Shown: positions 19,575 through 29,895 of the stretch, piece after piece
Position numbering within the stretch: the first letter of the stretch is position 1
Layout: each line of letters opens with the position of its first letter
Origin: Fomitopsis serialis
Lineage: Eukaryota > Basidiomycota > Agaricomycetes > Polyporales > Fomitopsidaceae
Assembly: GCF_022376445.1 (NCBI RefSeq)
Contig: NW_025954996.1
Span: 124,001-188,000, forward strand
DNA: 64,000 bases
Direction: 5' to 3'
Translations under genes and position numbers: made by a program
Notes under the pieces: model-generated
Seen by the model: the letters and a program-made list of their open reading frames with translations, nothing else
Told to the model about the DNA's origin: nothing
The model's database searches: none

Positions 19575-21532
19575 ATCCGTAGGGCCGAGTAGAAATTATG
19601 AGGTCCGAAAAGCGAGTTGGGAGATGAACGAGTGTGTGTGCGCGGGTGTGCGCTGCGACGCGTCGGTGCTACCCTAGAGAGCGGTCAGCGTCTGGACACC
19701 GAGGGCAAGGCGGTCGGACGTACGAGACGGGCAAAGGACGGGACGACCTGCAGGCGGTTGGGAGGAAGGAGAGGGAGCGGGGCGGACGGGTGGACGTGCG
19801 GGGGCGGGGAGGCTGGATCGGGCAGTCAAGGCCGTGGACGGGGAGTTGGCCTCACATGGTCCGATCGACGGCTACCTGCACCTGTGCTCGCTGTCGCGTG
19901 AGATGCACCGTCCGCCAGTCAGCGGGTGGGAAGCGTGATGTGCTGCGAATGCACCGCGCGGACCTCGTCCTCCCTCCCGCTCGAGGCACGCCGACGCCCA
20001 TCGCCATGGCGCCCTTCTTGACCTCTCCTCAGATGACCCACCGCTAGTACTACCAACTCCCAAGAGGGTGTCGTATAAGGTCGTATACCCACTGGATGTA
20101 ACACACGGTACGCATCCCGAGCGGTGACTGCCAGTGGTGCAATCAGAAGATGTTGGGCTCAATATCAATTCCCCAATCCAGAGACGTGTATTTTCACCCT
20201 TGGCATCTCGCACTCACCGGCTGGGTGTACAAAGAGGCTACTGCACATTGGCACCGGGGAACGTTGACCACAGGGAACCCGCCACAAGGACGCCGCAAGG
20301 TCGTGTGTACGTCGAGCGCACGCCACCCCACAAGCCGCTGCTCTCGTCGACGCCCGCCTACGCCCGCAGCGGATTGACATGTGGGGAAGACAAGGGCCTG
20401 CTGCATCTCGACTGGGTGTACATGTGATGGGCCTTCGATGCAGATCACACCGAGCGTCAGTCCGCGAGCCGCCGGCCTGGCATCTGCCTCGACCCGGCCC
20501 GCCCCCAGCCAGCATCAACCTTCTTGTTACTGAAGTCGATCGGAGGTCGTTTGAACCTTGAGCTTGGACAATCGTCCGTGCGAATGTTCGCGACGACGTA
20601 ATCTTTATGTTTTTTTATTTGCAACAGTCCAGGAGACTGTCGTCGGTATTGGATAAGTAGCATGACACTCTCGACGTAAGCTTCTAGTTCTACAGCGAAA
20701 GCCCGATTTCACAACATATGAGAAGTCTTTTTTGAAATATCGCTTTGCCTCCGTCTGCTACATATCTGACAACCAATGTATCGCGATCAGTGTAGTTGGT
20801 GGACGAATCGGAACAGTGAGACCACATTGGACCAGGGACCATGGCAGGATGGGCCCATGATGACGAGGTCTAATATCTGCTCCTCCGCCTCTCGAAATCC
20901 AGCAGGCCTCCAGGGCGAGTGTATATGGTGATGTGAGCCCACGGTCTGTCTTTCTCTTCAAGTTGCGAGCCTTCGTTTGCATCCACACGACGTTTAGCAG
21001 CGACCTGTCTGACTGCATGGCATCGTTCGACGTATTACAAACCGAGCGACGATGGTGAATGTGGCTTTGCCAAACGCGACAGATCCCACCTGCAGTCCAA
21101 AAGCCCTGCCGCAAGCGAGAAAGAGACAGACGCGCGAAGACGATGTGCCCGTCGGTCATTGGGCCTTCACAGATCACAATTACTAAATCAGTACGTTGCG
21201 CCACGCCCGTGCATGAACTGGGTCCAACACCCACCTTACACATGGCAGACGTCGCATCGAGCGATGCTATACACCGAGTTCAGAAGCAGCGATTATTGGT
21301 CCGCGACCGGTCACCCGTCCTTGACACCACCACACAAGTGTCACAACTCACTTCAATTTCACCCTCTCTCAACCCTCACGCGGCCAGATCGCTCTGCAAA
21401 ACCGGCCTCAGTCCCGCAGCACAGTCTCACCTCGACGCTCAGATGGCGTGCGGCTGGTGCGATCTTCTCGGATAGCGATGCGATTGCGAGCGACACAAAT
21501 ACACAGAGCAATGCTTAGACAACGACTCTCGA
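19575..21532. other. 2-kb region between the GH13 gene and TMA7
   Basis: Nearly 2 kb with no recognised gene; it should contain the GH13 promoter (minus strand) and the TMA7 3' UTR. The longest open frames (19634-20047 +, 20758-21243 -) show no signal peptide, domain or convincing splice pattern. AT-rich patches occur near 20.6-20.75 kb. An unannotated lineage-specific gene cannot be excluded. Confidence 0.4.
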
Positions 21533-21969
21533 CTACTTCTTCCCCGACCTGTCCCACCGCGGAGTCAGCTGCAGTCAAACGGAGCGATTCCGAGACAGAC
21601 GTACTTCTTGATGCCCCTCCGGGCGCACCGCCTTCCGGTCGCAGAAAACACCGTCGACGTCAGTACTAGCTCGGTACTCACCCGGGGTGGCAAACGCAGG
21701 GCCCACTCACCCTTAGCAGCTGCAGACCAGTCAGCACGGTCCTCGAGAGTCACTCAGCACGCATACGCACCCTTGTCCTTCGCGGCCTTCAGCGCGGCCT
21801 CCTCCTGCTTCTTGCGCTCCTTGAACGCGAGGTCGTCCTCGTCCAGGTCTTTCTTCTCCTTCTTCGGAGCCTAGCAGCGAGCGGGTGTTAGTGAGACGCG
21901 CCGCCCGCGGGCGCATCACTGCCTGCGCACCTTGAGTGGCTTGAGTTTCCCGCCTGCTCTGGTCGCCAT
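21533..21969 (-). CDS. TMA7: TMA7, translation machinery-associated protein 7
   Basis: A tiny conserved ribosome-associated protein. Start MATRAGGKLKPLK, then after an intron APKKEKKDLDEDDLAFKER, then KQEEAALKAAKDK, AAKG, GIKK and a last exon giving SGKK-stop at 21533. Several short introns cut this roughly 65-residue protein, including one between GIKK and SGKK (donor gtacgt, acceptor gggacag). The order matches the family exactly. The frame is off by one between AAKG and GIKK: the Gly-coding run reads GGAGGGGCATC (21614-21617 on the plus strand), where one more G would give GGAPGGGIKK. A homopolymer miscall is more likely than loss of so conserved a gene. Confidence 0.85.
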
Positions 21970-22272
21970 GGTCGGTGGTGTGTGGAATGAAGATGAAGAA
22001 GACCCGAGGCGGCTGCCGCCACACTGCCTCCGCGCGGTTTGACCAGGACGGACGCACGTGCGTTTGGCGGTTCTGATTGGCTGCAACTACGTAGGTTCAA
22101 GCAGCGTAAGTACTCTGCCGACAACTATCATAATGTAGAACGGCTCGTCTCTCGTCTGGGTTCTTCTCCTGACCCATCATCATGGCACGGCCTGCCCATG
22201 CACCATCAGACTCTGCAGATTTAAGACTCTCAACCGAGACGATCACATCCATCTACTTATTCTTCTCTCTCG
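21970..22272. promoter_or_regulatory. divergent promoter TMA7 / HNH_2-family gene
   Basis: 303 bases separate the starts of two divergently transcribed genes, so promoter sequence is shared or back to back. I see no clear TATA box, which is common for housekeeping promoters. Confidence 0.5.
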
Positions 22273-23501
22273 ATGGCGTCGAATGGTCTTGCGGAAGGCG
22301 AACTGGCCAATTGCTCCACCGCCAGTCTTGTCGACGACGCCTTGAGCATCGTCGAAAATACTACTTTTGCGGCGCCGCTACACGGCGGCGTCTCTCCCCA
22401 ACAACTCCTCCGACATATGCTTGTCGACGCCCCTAACGAATATGGCCAACGCTATATTGCAACGGCCGTGCATGTTGCTGCCACCGGGGAAGCTGACCTT
22501 GTTCTTCGCTTGGCCTGTGTCTTCCTGGACGATCTCCTTTTACCGAGTCAGCTTATCATCTGGCATTTCTGCGTGGTCATGCTTACGCCGGAATATATCC
22601 AGTGCTAGCAAATATGAGCGCTGTGAACCGTCTCCCTCCAAGTTCCAGCCCCACGCCTATCCTTCAAGTCGAACCGGCCGCCATCGAGATAGAGCCTGTA
22701 GACCGAACCGAACAACAAGAATTGGACCGCCTGGTATGCTTGATTATACTGACTCTCCCATGACAGCTGAATCACAGTAAAAATAGCGTCACATCAGGGA
22801 AAATAGGACTTGTTGCGTCACAGGGTTCTCGTCGGACGAACGCGCTCTAGAGCTTCACGCCAGCGGTCAACTGGCTCAAGTGAGAGCTATCGTAGAGCTC
22901 GAAACAGCTTATGTCATTCCATTGGCACTCAACTCGTTCGACGAACCACACTCAGTCTGTCTTATTTTGTTCGCGTTGCTAACTGGTATTGAGACGTCGA
23001 CGTGAGGCATCAGGCGGCTCGCACACGGGATATGCTCCGCAGTTGGACCAATATCGATTTACCGGGACTCGTTGGAAGTACTATCAACACGCCTCGCAAC
23101 GCTATGCTTATCAATCGATTCGACCACCAAAAATCCGGAAAGTTCAAGATCTGGTTTGAGGAGGTACGGCTTCGGATTTCTCGTCGGGTTCTGCCACTGA
23201 TTCAGCACAGAATTCCGGCTGTGCGAACGGATACATAGTGAAAACAGCGCGGGGCGCTGTCCTAGCCAACGCTCGTTTCGATGGCAAAGCGCGATTCTGT
23301 AGCATTGATGACATCGATCCGCCCGACCTCCAGCTCCTTCGAGTTTACGCAGCATTTGCAAAAGTGTTGAGTGCGTGTGGGGCTGCGGACGTCTACGCGA
23401 AGTTGGAGGAAGACTTGGATCGCGGCCGGGGTATCGTGAAGGACGAAGCGTCATCAATGATATTGACTGCCCGGCTGGACGCCATCAATTATGTCAATTG
23501 A
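22273..23501 (+). CDS. HNH_2-family protein (basidiomycete type) with substituted catalytic His
   Basis: Exons joined by hand. The start is MASNGLAEGELANC. An intron after LLLP (gtcagc...gctag) leads to a Pro/Ser linker, then one leads to RHIRENRTCCVTGF, the CVxTG opening of fungal HNH_2 domains. AYVIPLALN follows, where the family has A-H-I-I-P. An intron (gtctgt...catcag, with a ctaac branch site) joins to MLRSWTNIDLPGLVGSTINTPRNAMLI, NRFDHQKSGKFKIWFEE, and a final exon with PPDLQLLRVYAAFAKVLSACG. This family is greatly expanded in mushroom genomes; its biological role is unclear. The first HNH His is Tyr (TAT, 22910-22912), so nuclease activity is doubtful. No frame breaks. Confidence 0.75.
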
Positions 23502-24328
23502 ACTGGGATTGCACGGCTGCATCATATGTCACATCGGTACCCAAGTGAGTACTGTACAGGCAATCATTCACGCTCTTGTGAATCCGTTCGTCACAAGGAT
23601 CCCACGTCCTTAGATCCCACGAGCAAGGAAGACGAAGGTATCGCATTCGCGTCTTGCGGGTGACTGGTTCTATGTGTTGCTGCGTCGCGGGCTTCTTGCC
23701 AGTCTGATCCCAAATCCTGCAAGGTCTTTGCAGTCTTCCAAATTCCCGTTGGAGTATTACTAACTTGCAGGGACACTCAGGCTCTACCCTACAGATTTCA
23801 ACATGGCATGGCGCCCCTCCCCCAGGCTCTGAGGCCATGGATTGACCACACCTAGAAGGAAACACGGCAAGTTGCTGATAGACAAGGGCGATCCAGAGCG
23901 GCCCAGAAGTGGGTCGAGTCAGCCAGTCATCGAATGGCTCCGACGCGCTCGGTTCGGTTCGTATGGACCTGTATGGACTCCTTTTCCCCGCAAGTCGACT
24001 GTCAAATGCACAGATTCCATCAAGATTCCATTGATGTACTTAATAGCACTTCGCCATAATAGGACTCCGAGTAACTTCGCGCGCCTAATAGATCTCCTGT
24101 CCCCCAGACCTTGAGCTTGAGTACGTGAGTAGACGTGAGTAACTACACTATATCGTTTGTGCAATGTTGTCGACTATAGGTGACATGGAGGGTCATCTGC
24201 AGCGAGTTCGGAATAGCTCGCACATGATAGAATGTTACTCACACCCCAATGACAGATGTACGCCTCCTGAGCTCCTCGGGTGGGTCGGGCGGCCTCACGT
24301 CCACCGAACATCGCAGGCTCTCCACGGC

Positions 24329-24424
24329 GTACGCTACGCGTTCTTGCGGCAGAGCATGGAGTACACTACGCGTTCTTGCGGCAGAGCACGGTGTACACTA
24401 CGCGTTGTCGCGGCAGAATACGCA
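24329..24424 (+). repeat. three tandem 32-bp repeats upstream of the aldo-keto reductase
   Basis: Units at 24329-24360, 24361-24392 and 24393-24424 share the core GTAC(G/A)CTACGCGTT followed by a GCGGCAGA block. Units 1 and 2 are nearly identical and unit 3 is more diverged. They end about 50 bp upstream of the TATA box, so they could be repeated upstream activating sites or a simple minisatellite. Confidence 0.85.
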
Positions 24425-24473
24425 GAGCACAAGTGGGTTACGTGAGGACGTGTCAGTGCTTTGTAGAATAGAG

Positions 24474-24479
24474 TATAAA
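24474..24479 (+). promoter_or_regulatory. TATA box of the aldo-keto reductase gene
   Basis: TATAAA, 55 bp before the ATG at 24534 and just downstream of the tandem repeats. Spacing is typical for a regulated fungal promoter. Confidence 0.65.
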
Positions 24480-24533
24480 GCCAAAGCCAACAGCTCTCGA
24501 CTGAGTATCCAGTTACCCAAAAACACAACCACT

Positions 24534-25945
24534 ATGGCACCTGCATACCCAGCTGCGCCCGAACCGCCCACCAGGCTGGGTTACTACCGCCAGCTCGCTC
24601 CCCGCGCCGCGATCCATGTCTCCCCGCTCTGCCTCGGTGCGATGAGCATCGGAGATAAGTGGGACAAACTTGGCATGGGAGCGATGAACAAGGAGCAGTC
24701 GTTCAAGCTCCTAGACGCCTACTTCGATGCGGGCGGGAACTTCATCGACACCGCCAGTAACTAGTGAGCAAACGTACTCTGATGCTGAAAGCCGTCGCTG
24801 ATGTAGCCATGCAGTCAAGATGGCTCTTCGGAAGAGTTCATCGGAGAATGGGCGGAGGCTCGCGGTATACGCGACCAGTTGATCATCGCCACGAAGGTAT
24901 GCTAGTCGGTCTCTTGTCTCCAGATGACCGATGTTGACACGTCCATAACAGTGGACAAACAACGTTAAGCTGCGAGACGACTCCGTGAAGCAGAAGGTCA
25001 ACTGGTCGGGCAACAACGCCAAGAACCTCAAGCTCACCGTCGAGGCCAGTCTGAAGCAGCTTCGGACATCCTACATTGACATCTTGTACATGCATTTCTG
25101 GGACAACCACACCAGCGTCGAGGAAGTCATGGATACCCTCCATCACCTCGTCGTGGAAGGCAAGGTCCTCTACCTCGTAAGCGTTCAGCACTATGAGACC
25201 GTAGACACTCCAGCGCTCACCATGTTTTGCCCACAGGGAGTCTCGAACACCCCCGCGTGGTTCGTCACCAAGGCAAACACATACGCCAAAGCGCACGGGA
25301 AGACGCCTTTCGTCATCTACCAAGCAGCATACTCCGTCCTGCAGCGCGACATCGAGCGCGACATCCTCCCGATGTGCCGCTACGAGGGCATTGCGCTCGC
25401 ACTCTTCAACGTCCTTGCCGCCGGGCACATCCGCTCGGACGAAGAAGAGGAGCGCCGTCGCCAGACGGGTGAGGGTGGCCGGGCGGTCATGCGTCCCTGG
25501 GAGCGCACTCCTGACGAGAAGAAGATGTGCGACGCGCTGGAGGTCGTGCGCACGCAGGTCGGAGCGAAGAACATCACGGCTGGTAAGTGGGGTCATGGGC
25601 CACTACCGTGTGAAGAGGCTAACAAGTGTGTAGTTGCGATTGCATACGTGATGCACAAGGCCCCGTACATCTTTCCGATCATTGGTGGCCGTAAGGTTGA
25701 GCACCTGCAAGCAAACATTGAGGCGCTGAGCATCAAGCTCACCGGAGAGCAGATGGCGTACCTCGAGAGAATCCTGACCTTTGAGCTCGGCTTCCCCCAT
25801 CGGTTCACTGTAAGTGCACACCGCTTGGACGTGTTCTTACGCTCACCCACCACGCCAGGGCCTGCTGGGAGACTACCCAGTCACGCTGAAGGCAACAGCG
25901 AAGCTCGACCCTCAGCCGCTCGCACCGCCAATCACTCCCTCTTAA
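24534..25945 (+). CDS. aldo-keto reductase (aryl-alcohol dehydrogenase / norsolorinic acid reductase type)
   Basis: NADPH-dependent carbonyl reductase of the AKR superfamily. Start [21 protein letters not shown], then [12 protein letters not shown]. The active-site tetrad is visible: Asp in NFIDTASN, Tyr in the next exon ([13 protein letters not shown]), Lys in IIATK and His in [18 protein letters not shown], a [11 protein letters not shown] block and [18 protein letters not shown] (coenzyme site) follow. The end is [16 protein letters not shown]...PITPS-stop at 25945 after a canonical intron. About 380 residues, typical for the subfamily. In wood-decay fungi such enzymes reduce aromatic aldehydes; substrate cannot be read from sequence. 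The promoter has a TATA box and tandem repeats. Confidence 0.92.
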
Positions 25946-26122
25946 CTGGATTGCTGTGGATAGCAAGTGCAAGAGTTACAGTGACTGCTGCTAGGAGAGA
26001 TCCCCACTGATGCTGGCAAGACGCTGTCTTCGGCGAAGGTCTGGGACCCGTAGCGTATCTCCGTGTCGAAACTTGCAATATACTTGAGAATGTCCTTTCC
26101 GCCATTGCATCGTACCTATAAG

Positions 26123-28025
26123 TTACATGTTTGCCCATGGATGACTGACAAGGCGTTGCACTGTGACAAGGGCCTGGTACCGTACATCGGTGTTCTCGTG
26201 CGACATAAGCTCCATGACACGTGTTTTGCCCCCGAGGTCGGTGAACAGCCTGTATTGCCACGGGAGTAGTGTTCAAAGAAACGTCAGTATCGTCGTTCCG
26301 ACGTAAAGGGTAAAATACCACAGACTTCTTCCCTCGCTCGTAGTGCTTCACGTACTGTCCCGCATCGTGAGCGGCAACAGCAAGCACTAATGGATCACTG
26401 GAATCCTTCAAAAGCTTGATGAGTGTCCTGAAAGGCGGCGGAATGATGATGAGTGGACACTCAATAGTTCAGTGATCAGCGCTCACTTTAGCTGTGCACA
26501 GTCCTTGTCATTAAGCTTCGTGGCGTTCTCCTTCCAGAACAATTCAGACTCATGTACTGGCGTCCACGACAAGTGTCCAGAAACCAGCTCCGAGCTGTAC
26601 TCGTCGTAAGTCCTGAACGAGAATGTAAGTTGAGGTCGCAGTATCATGGTAGGCAAATGAAGTCAAGGCTTACGTCAAGCTCTCGAATCGCGCATTCAGC
26701 TCGTCTCGAATGTACTGTACATCCTCAAGGATATCCTCATCGGACCACTTCCGCGTGCACAAGTTCTTCGCAAATGGAAGGAGTTGAGAGACGAGCATGG
26801 CGGGAAGGTTCGCGGCTGGTGCTTTGGAGACGAGGTTCTGTTGTCAGAATGTAAGCGAGCACGATTGTTTGACCAGGCAAAGACACTCAACCCGGAAGGT
26901 AGCAACTATGACGCGGATGACCTTCTCCTTAGCGGCATTCTGAGCAACGCCGGTGAGAAGGGGGATGATGTCATACTGCCTACGTGTCATCCTCATTAGC
27001 CAGGGGTATGGTTATAGTGCTCTGGGCGTACGCACTTCTGGATGTACTCGGCAACCTCTTGCTCGAATGTAAGCAGCCACAGGCAGAATCCAACCTGGTA
27101 GCTCATCTGGGCGTTGGGGTTATGTTTGAGAATCTCGATCAACCTTGCTCATTGTATGAGCGCGACAGGGTCGAGGCAACCTGCGACGACGGAGCTGCTC
27201 ACCCTCCCATAAGTGTGGAGTTCGCCCAGACAGCTTTGCGACATTCGGGACGCGGAAGGACCGCTTCGAGACACTGCACTGCGATGTCTCGCTTGTGCGG
27301 ACTAGTACTGGTAATGAAGGCTGCAAGCGTGTTCAAGAAGGGTTTGAGCTGCTCGGCAGGTATGGGTGTCGACTCGGAGCTGAGGATAGGGTCACGTCAT
27401 TATAAAAGACGTCGAGTCTGCGGTTAACGGGCTTTACCTGAGGAGGACGGTCATTATCTGTGTAGTTTTCAACTGGACAAAGTCATCTTGCGATTCGAGC
27501 AGCCTGCCATATCATGTTATGCATAGCCGGGAGGACATGACGGAGATTGCGTACCGCGACAGTGCACCATATGGCAATTCGGGGTCCACTTCTCGTGTCC
27601 TAGTAAACAAGGGTATCCGCTCATCGTGGTCTGCAAGGTCTCCTTCAACAGAAGGCCATCAACTTAGTAAAATCCTACACACCTGAAATAGCATCCGTGA
27701 TGAGGACCAAGATGCACTGCTGCGTGTCCACCCTCTGCAGCTTCTTAAGTAGCCTAAAGAACAGCAGGGCATACGACGGGCCATCCGACAGGAATACAGA
27801 GTCAATTCTCGCTCTCGGTTGCCTATCCACCTTCTTGATGAGCCCAAGCTCTTCACTGGTGATCAAGTCCGCGCGTTGGTACCCCTGCAGTAGCACTTGC
27901 ATCAGAGACGCCCCTCGTACGCACATGCATACACCACCATCACTCACCTCCCACGGGACAGGCTTCGCTCTGACTTTCGCAGAGCTTTCGTCTAGATGCG
28001 CGTTCGACACGAGGGGAATGGACAT
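26123..28025 (-). CDS. VMA13: V-type ATPase subunit H
   Basis: Regulatory subunit H of the V1 sector, which couples and activates the vacuolar proton pump. Start [21 protein letters not shown], then [25 protein letters not shown] (introns removed), [21 protein letters not shown] and [20 protein letters not shown]-like segments follow, and the diagnostic C-terminus [26 protein letters not shown] joins by an intron to [27 protein letters not shown] and HPWANM-stop at 26123. Heavily intron-split. It shares a short divergent promoter with mL46. Confidence 0.93.
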
Positions 28026-28191
28026 CGCGACGACCGGGCGGGACGATGGTGGACGAGCTGAAGCCTGCTGAGGCTCAGTCGCGGGTCGCGCGAGGCGCCC
28101 GTAGCGACGTCGTGGCACGTGCCTGACATTGAGCTCACCGACATTTTGAGCGCGCCAGCGTCCAGCTCACCCTCCGGTATGTGGTCCAGAA
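28026..28191. promoter_or_regulatory. bidirectional promoter VMA13 / mL46
   Basis: Only 166 bases separate the two start codons of divergently transcribed housekeeping genes, so the promoter must be shared. No TATA box is evident. Confidence 0.6.
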
Positions 28192-29401
28192 ATGCTCTCG
28201 CATGCTGCAGCAAGCAGTCAAGAGGTATGGTCGTATTTTTGCCTATCAAAGGAAACCACCAATGATTGATTGCCAGCAGCATGCGTGCAGCTTCGGTCGC
28301 GCACGCTGGCGACGGTGACGGACGCCGCTGGACCGTCCTCCACTCCCGCCAGCACGCCCAAACCCTCCCTGTCTAAGTCTTCGCAGTCTCCCAGACCAAC
28401 CATCCAGACCGCAGTCATCCTCAACCGCTCCCCCATCGTCACCCGCACGCCGAGTGCCTTCGAGCGCGCCTACTACGCCTATCAAGCCCGCATCCAGCGG
28501 GCGCTCTTCAACCCGTTCCCGGACGAGTTCTACTTCAAACCCGGTTCAATACTTGAAGACCAATTCAACGCGGAGGAGAAGCAGCGCGAGAAACTCGCCT
28601 TTGGCGGCCCGTACGTCAAGGAGAAGCCGGTGGAGGTCTTGGGCTCGGAGGAAGGTGCTGGGAGGAAGCAGCAGCAGCCTATGCCGAGGATACATGAAGC
28701 GGACATAAAGATGGACGTCCAGAGCCTTGACAGGCAAGGAGAGCGGAACCTCTATCTACTCGTGCATGGTAAGGACTCCGCTGGGAAGGATGTCTGGAGG
28801 TTCCCGCAGGGAGGTATCGAGGAGGGTCAGGCGTTGCACCAGGTACGTCGGACTACTTTGACTAGAGCGTATTCGCCGGGACCTATGTCTCGCGAGATGT
28901 GAAGCTCAGAGTGCCCCGCTCTGAACCGAAGCGCTGTCGCCGCACCTGGCGTGATCTTTGGGACAGGCGAGGGAACATTAGCTCTACTTTGCTATCATTT
29001 CCGTGACCTAAGTCCGAGCGGATGCGTTCTATTACTTTAGAGGTTGAATACGAATACTTCTCTCCCCGCAGGCTGCAGAGCAAGATCTTTACATCGAGTG
29101 TGGCGAGCTCATGGACGCCTGGGTGGTCAGCCGGAACCCAATAGGTGTCATAGAGCCTAACAATGCAAGTACACCATCACAACAGGTTAGTATATCCCCT
29201 TTGATTTATGCCACCGTTCGCTCATCAGTCATGCTATTGCAGGCATGCGTGTTCTTCTATAAGGCACACATTCTCGCCGGCCAGGCGAAGCCCAACGGTA
29301 AGACCGTGAAGGACTTCGCATGGCTCACAAAAGAGGAGATCGAGTCTCGAGTAGACCAGCAGTACTGGGCGGCAGTGAAGGATATGCTATCAGACTTCTA
29401 A
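28192..29401 (+). CDS. mitochondrial large-subunit ribosomal protein mL46 (Nudix fold)
   Basis: Homologue of human MRPL46 and yeast Mrpl17. A small first exon (28192-28224, MLSHAAASSQE) joins in phase to LRSRTLATVTDAAG, giving a basic mitochondrial leader. Then come AFERAYYAYQARIQRALFNPFPDEFYFKPGS, LAFGGPYV, NLYLLVHGKD, VWRFPQGGIEEG (Nudix-like) and, after an unusually long intron (about 28842-29071), AAEQDLYIECGELMDAWVVSRNPIGV. The end is ACVFFYKAHILAGQ...VKDFAWLTKEEIESRV and DMLSDF-stop. Start choice rests on the phase of the first intron; another upstream ATG gives the wrong phase. Confidence 0.9.
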
Positions 29402-29895
29402 TGTATCTGCGTTTACTCTGGTGTTGCTATTTAGGATTTAGTGCACTGCTGTTGGACTTGCGCTGGAGTCCCTTAATGTGGTACAATCGTAACCTGGGAG
29501 CGGTCTTCAGGGTATGTGCCTATGTCACGGTCAGTATACATAGCAGTAGTATGTAGTAGTAGTCGTGCAGCGACTACGATCCCAAGACTCCAAAATCTGA
29601 ACAGGTCTATTGGACGAGCTCGAGCGCTGAAGAGAGTGCCAGCGCCTCCTCTTCCCAACGTCTTCCTTCTAAGTTATCCCCCCAGTACACAACAGTACAC
29701 AACCTCCAGAGGCAGCAAACTGAGCGCGAAGTCAGAAGTGGCCACATTCAACACGGTCGAAGCTCGGGTGCAATCCCGGCCTGAGAGTGCACGTAGAACC
29801 ACACGGAGAATCTCATCTTAGAGGACAACGCTGACCTACATATATCACTGGTCCCGAAGGTGTACACACGCCTGTCGTGGGTACCACGAGTAGCG
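29402..29895. other. intergenic spacer mL46 / secreted hydrolase
   Basis: About 490 bases between two plus-strand genes. No gene, repeat or RNA recognised; it should hold the mL46 3' UTR and the hydrolase promoter. Confidence 0.45.

Larger units (their letters stand above)
23502..24533. other. intergenic region with AKR promoter
   Basis: About 1 kb without a recognised gene. The last 200 bases hold a 3 x 32-bp tandem repeat and a TATA box belonging to the aldo-keto reductase promoter, listed separately. Minus-strand frames around 23.5-23.87 kb have no family features. Confidence 0.55.

Noticed and set aside
20758..21243. 161-codon minus-strand frame between the GH13 gene and TMA7
   Set aside because: No recognisable motif, no promoter or splice evidence, and composition like non-coding spacer.
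22500..23030. Frame changes within the HNH_2-family gene taken at first as pseudogenization
   Set aside because: Three introns with canonical sites (including one with a ctaac branch site) explain all the shifts.
28842..29071. snoRNA in the long mL46 intron
   Set aside because: C-like and D-like boxes are in the wrong order and no stem was found.
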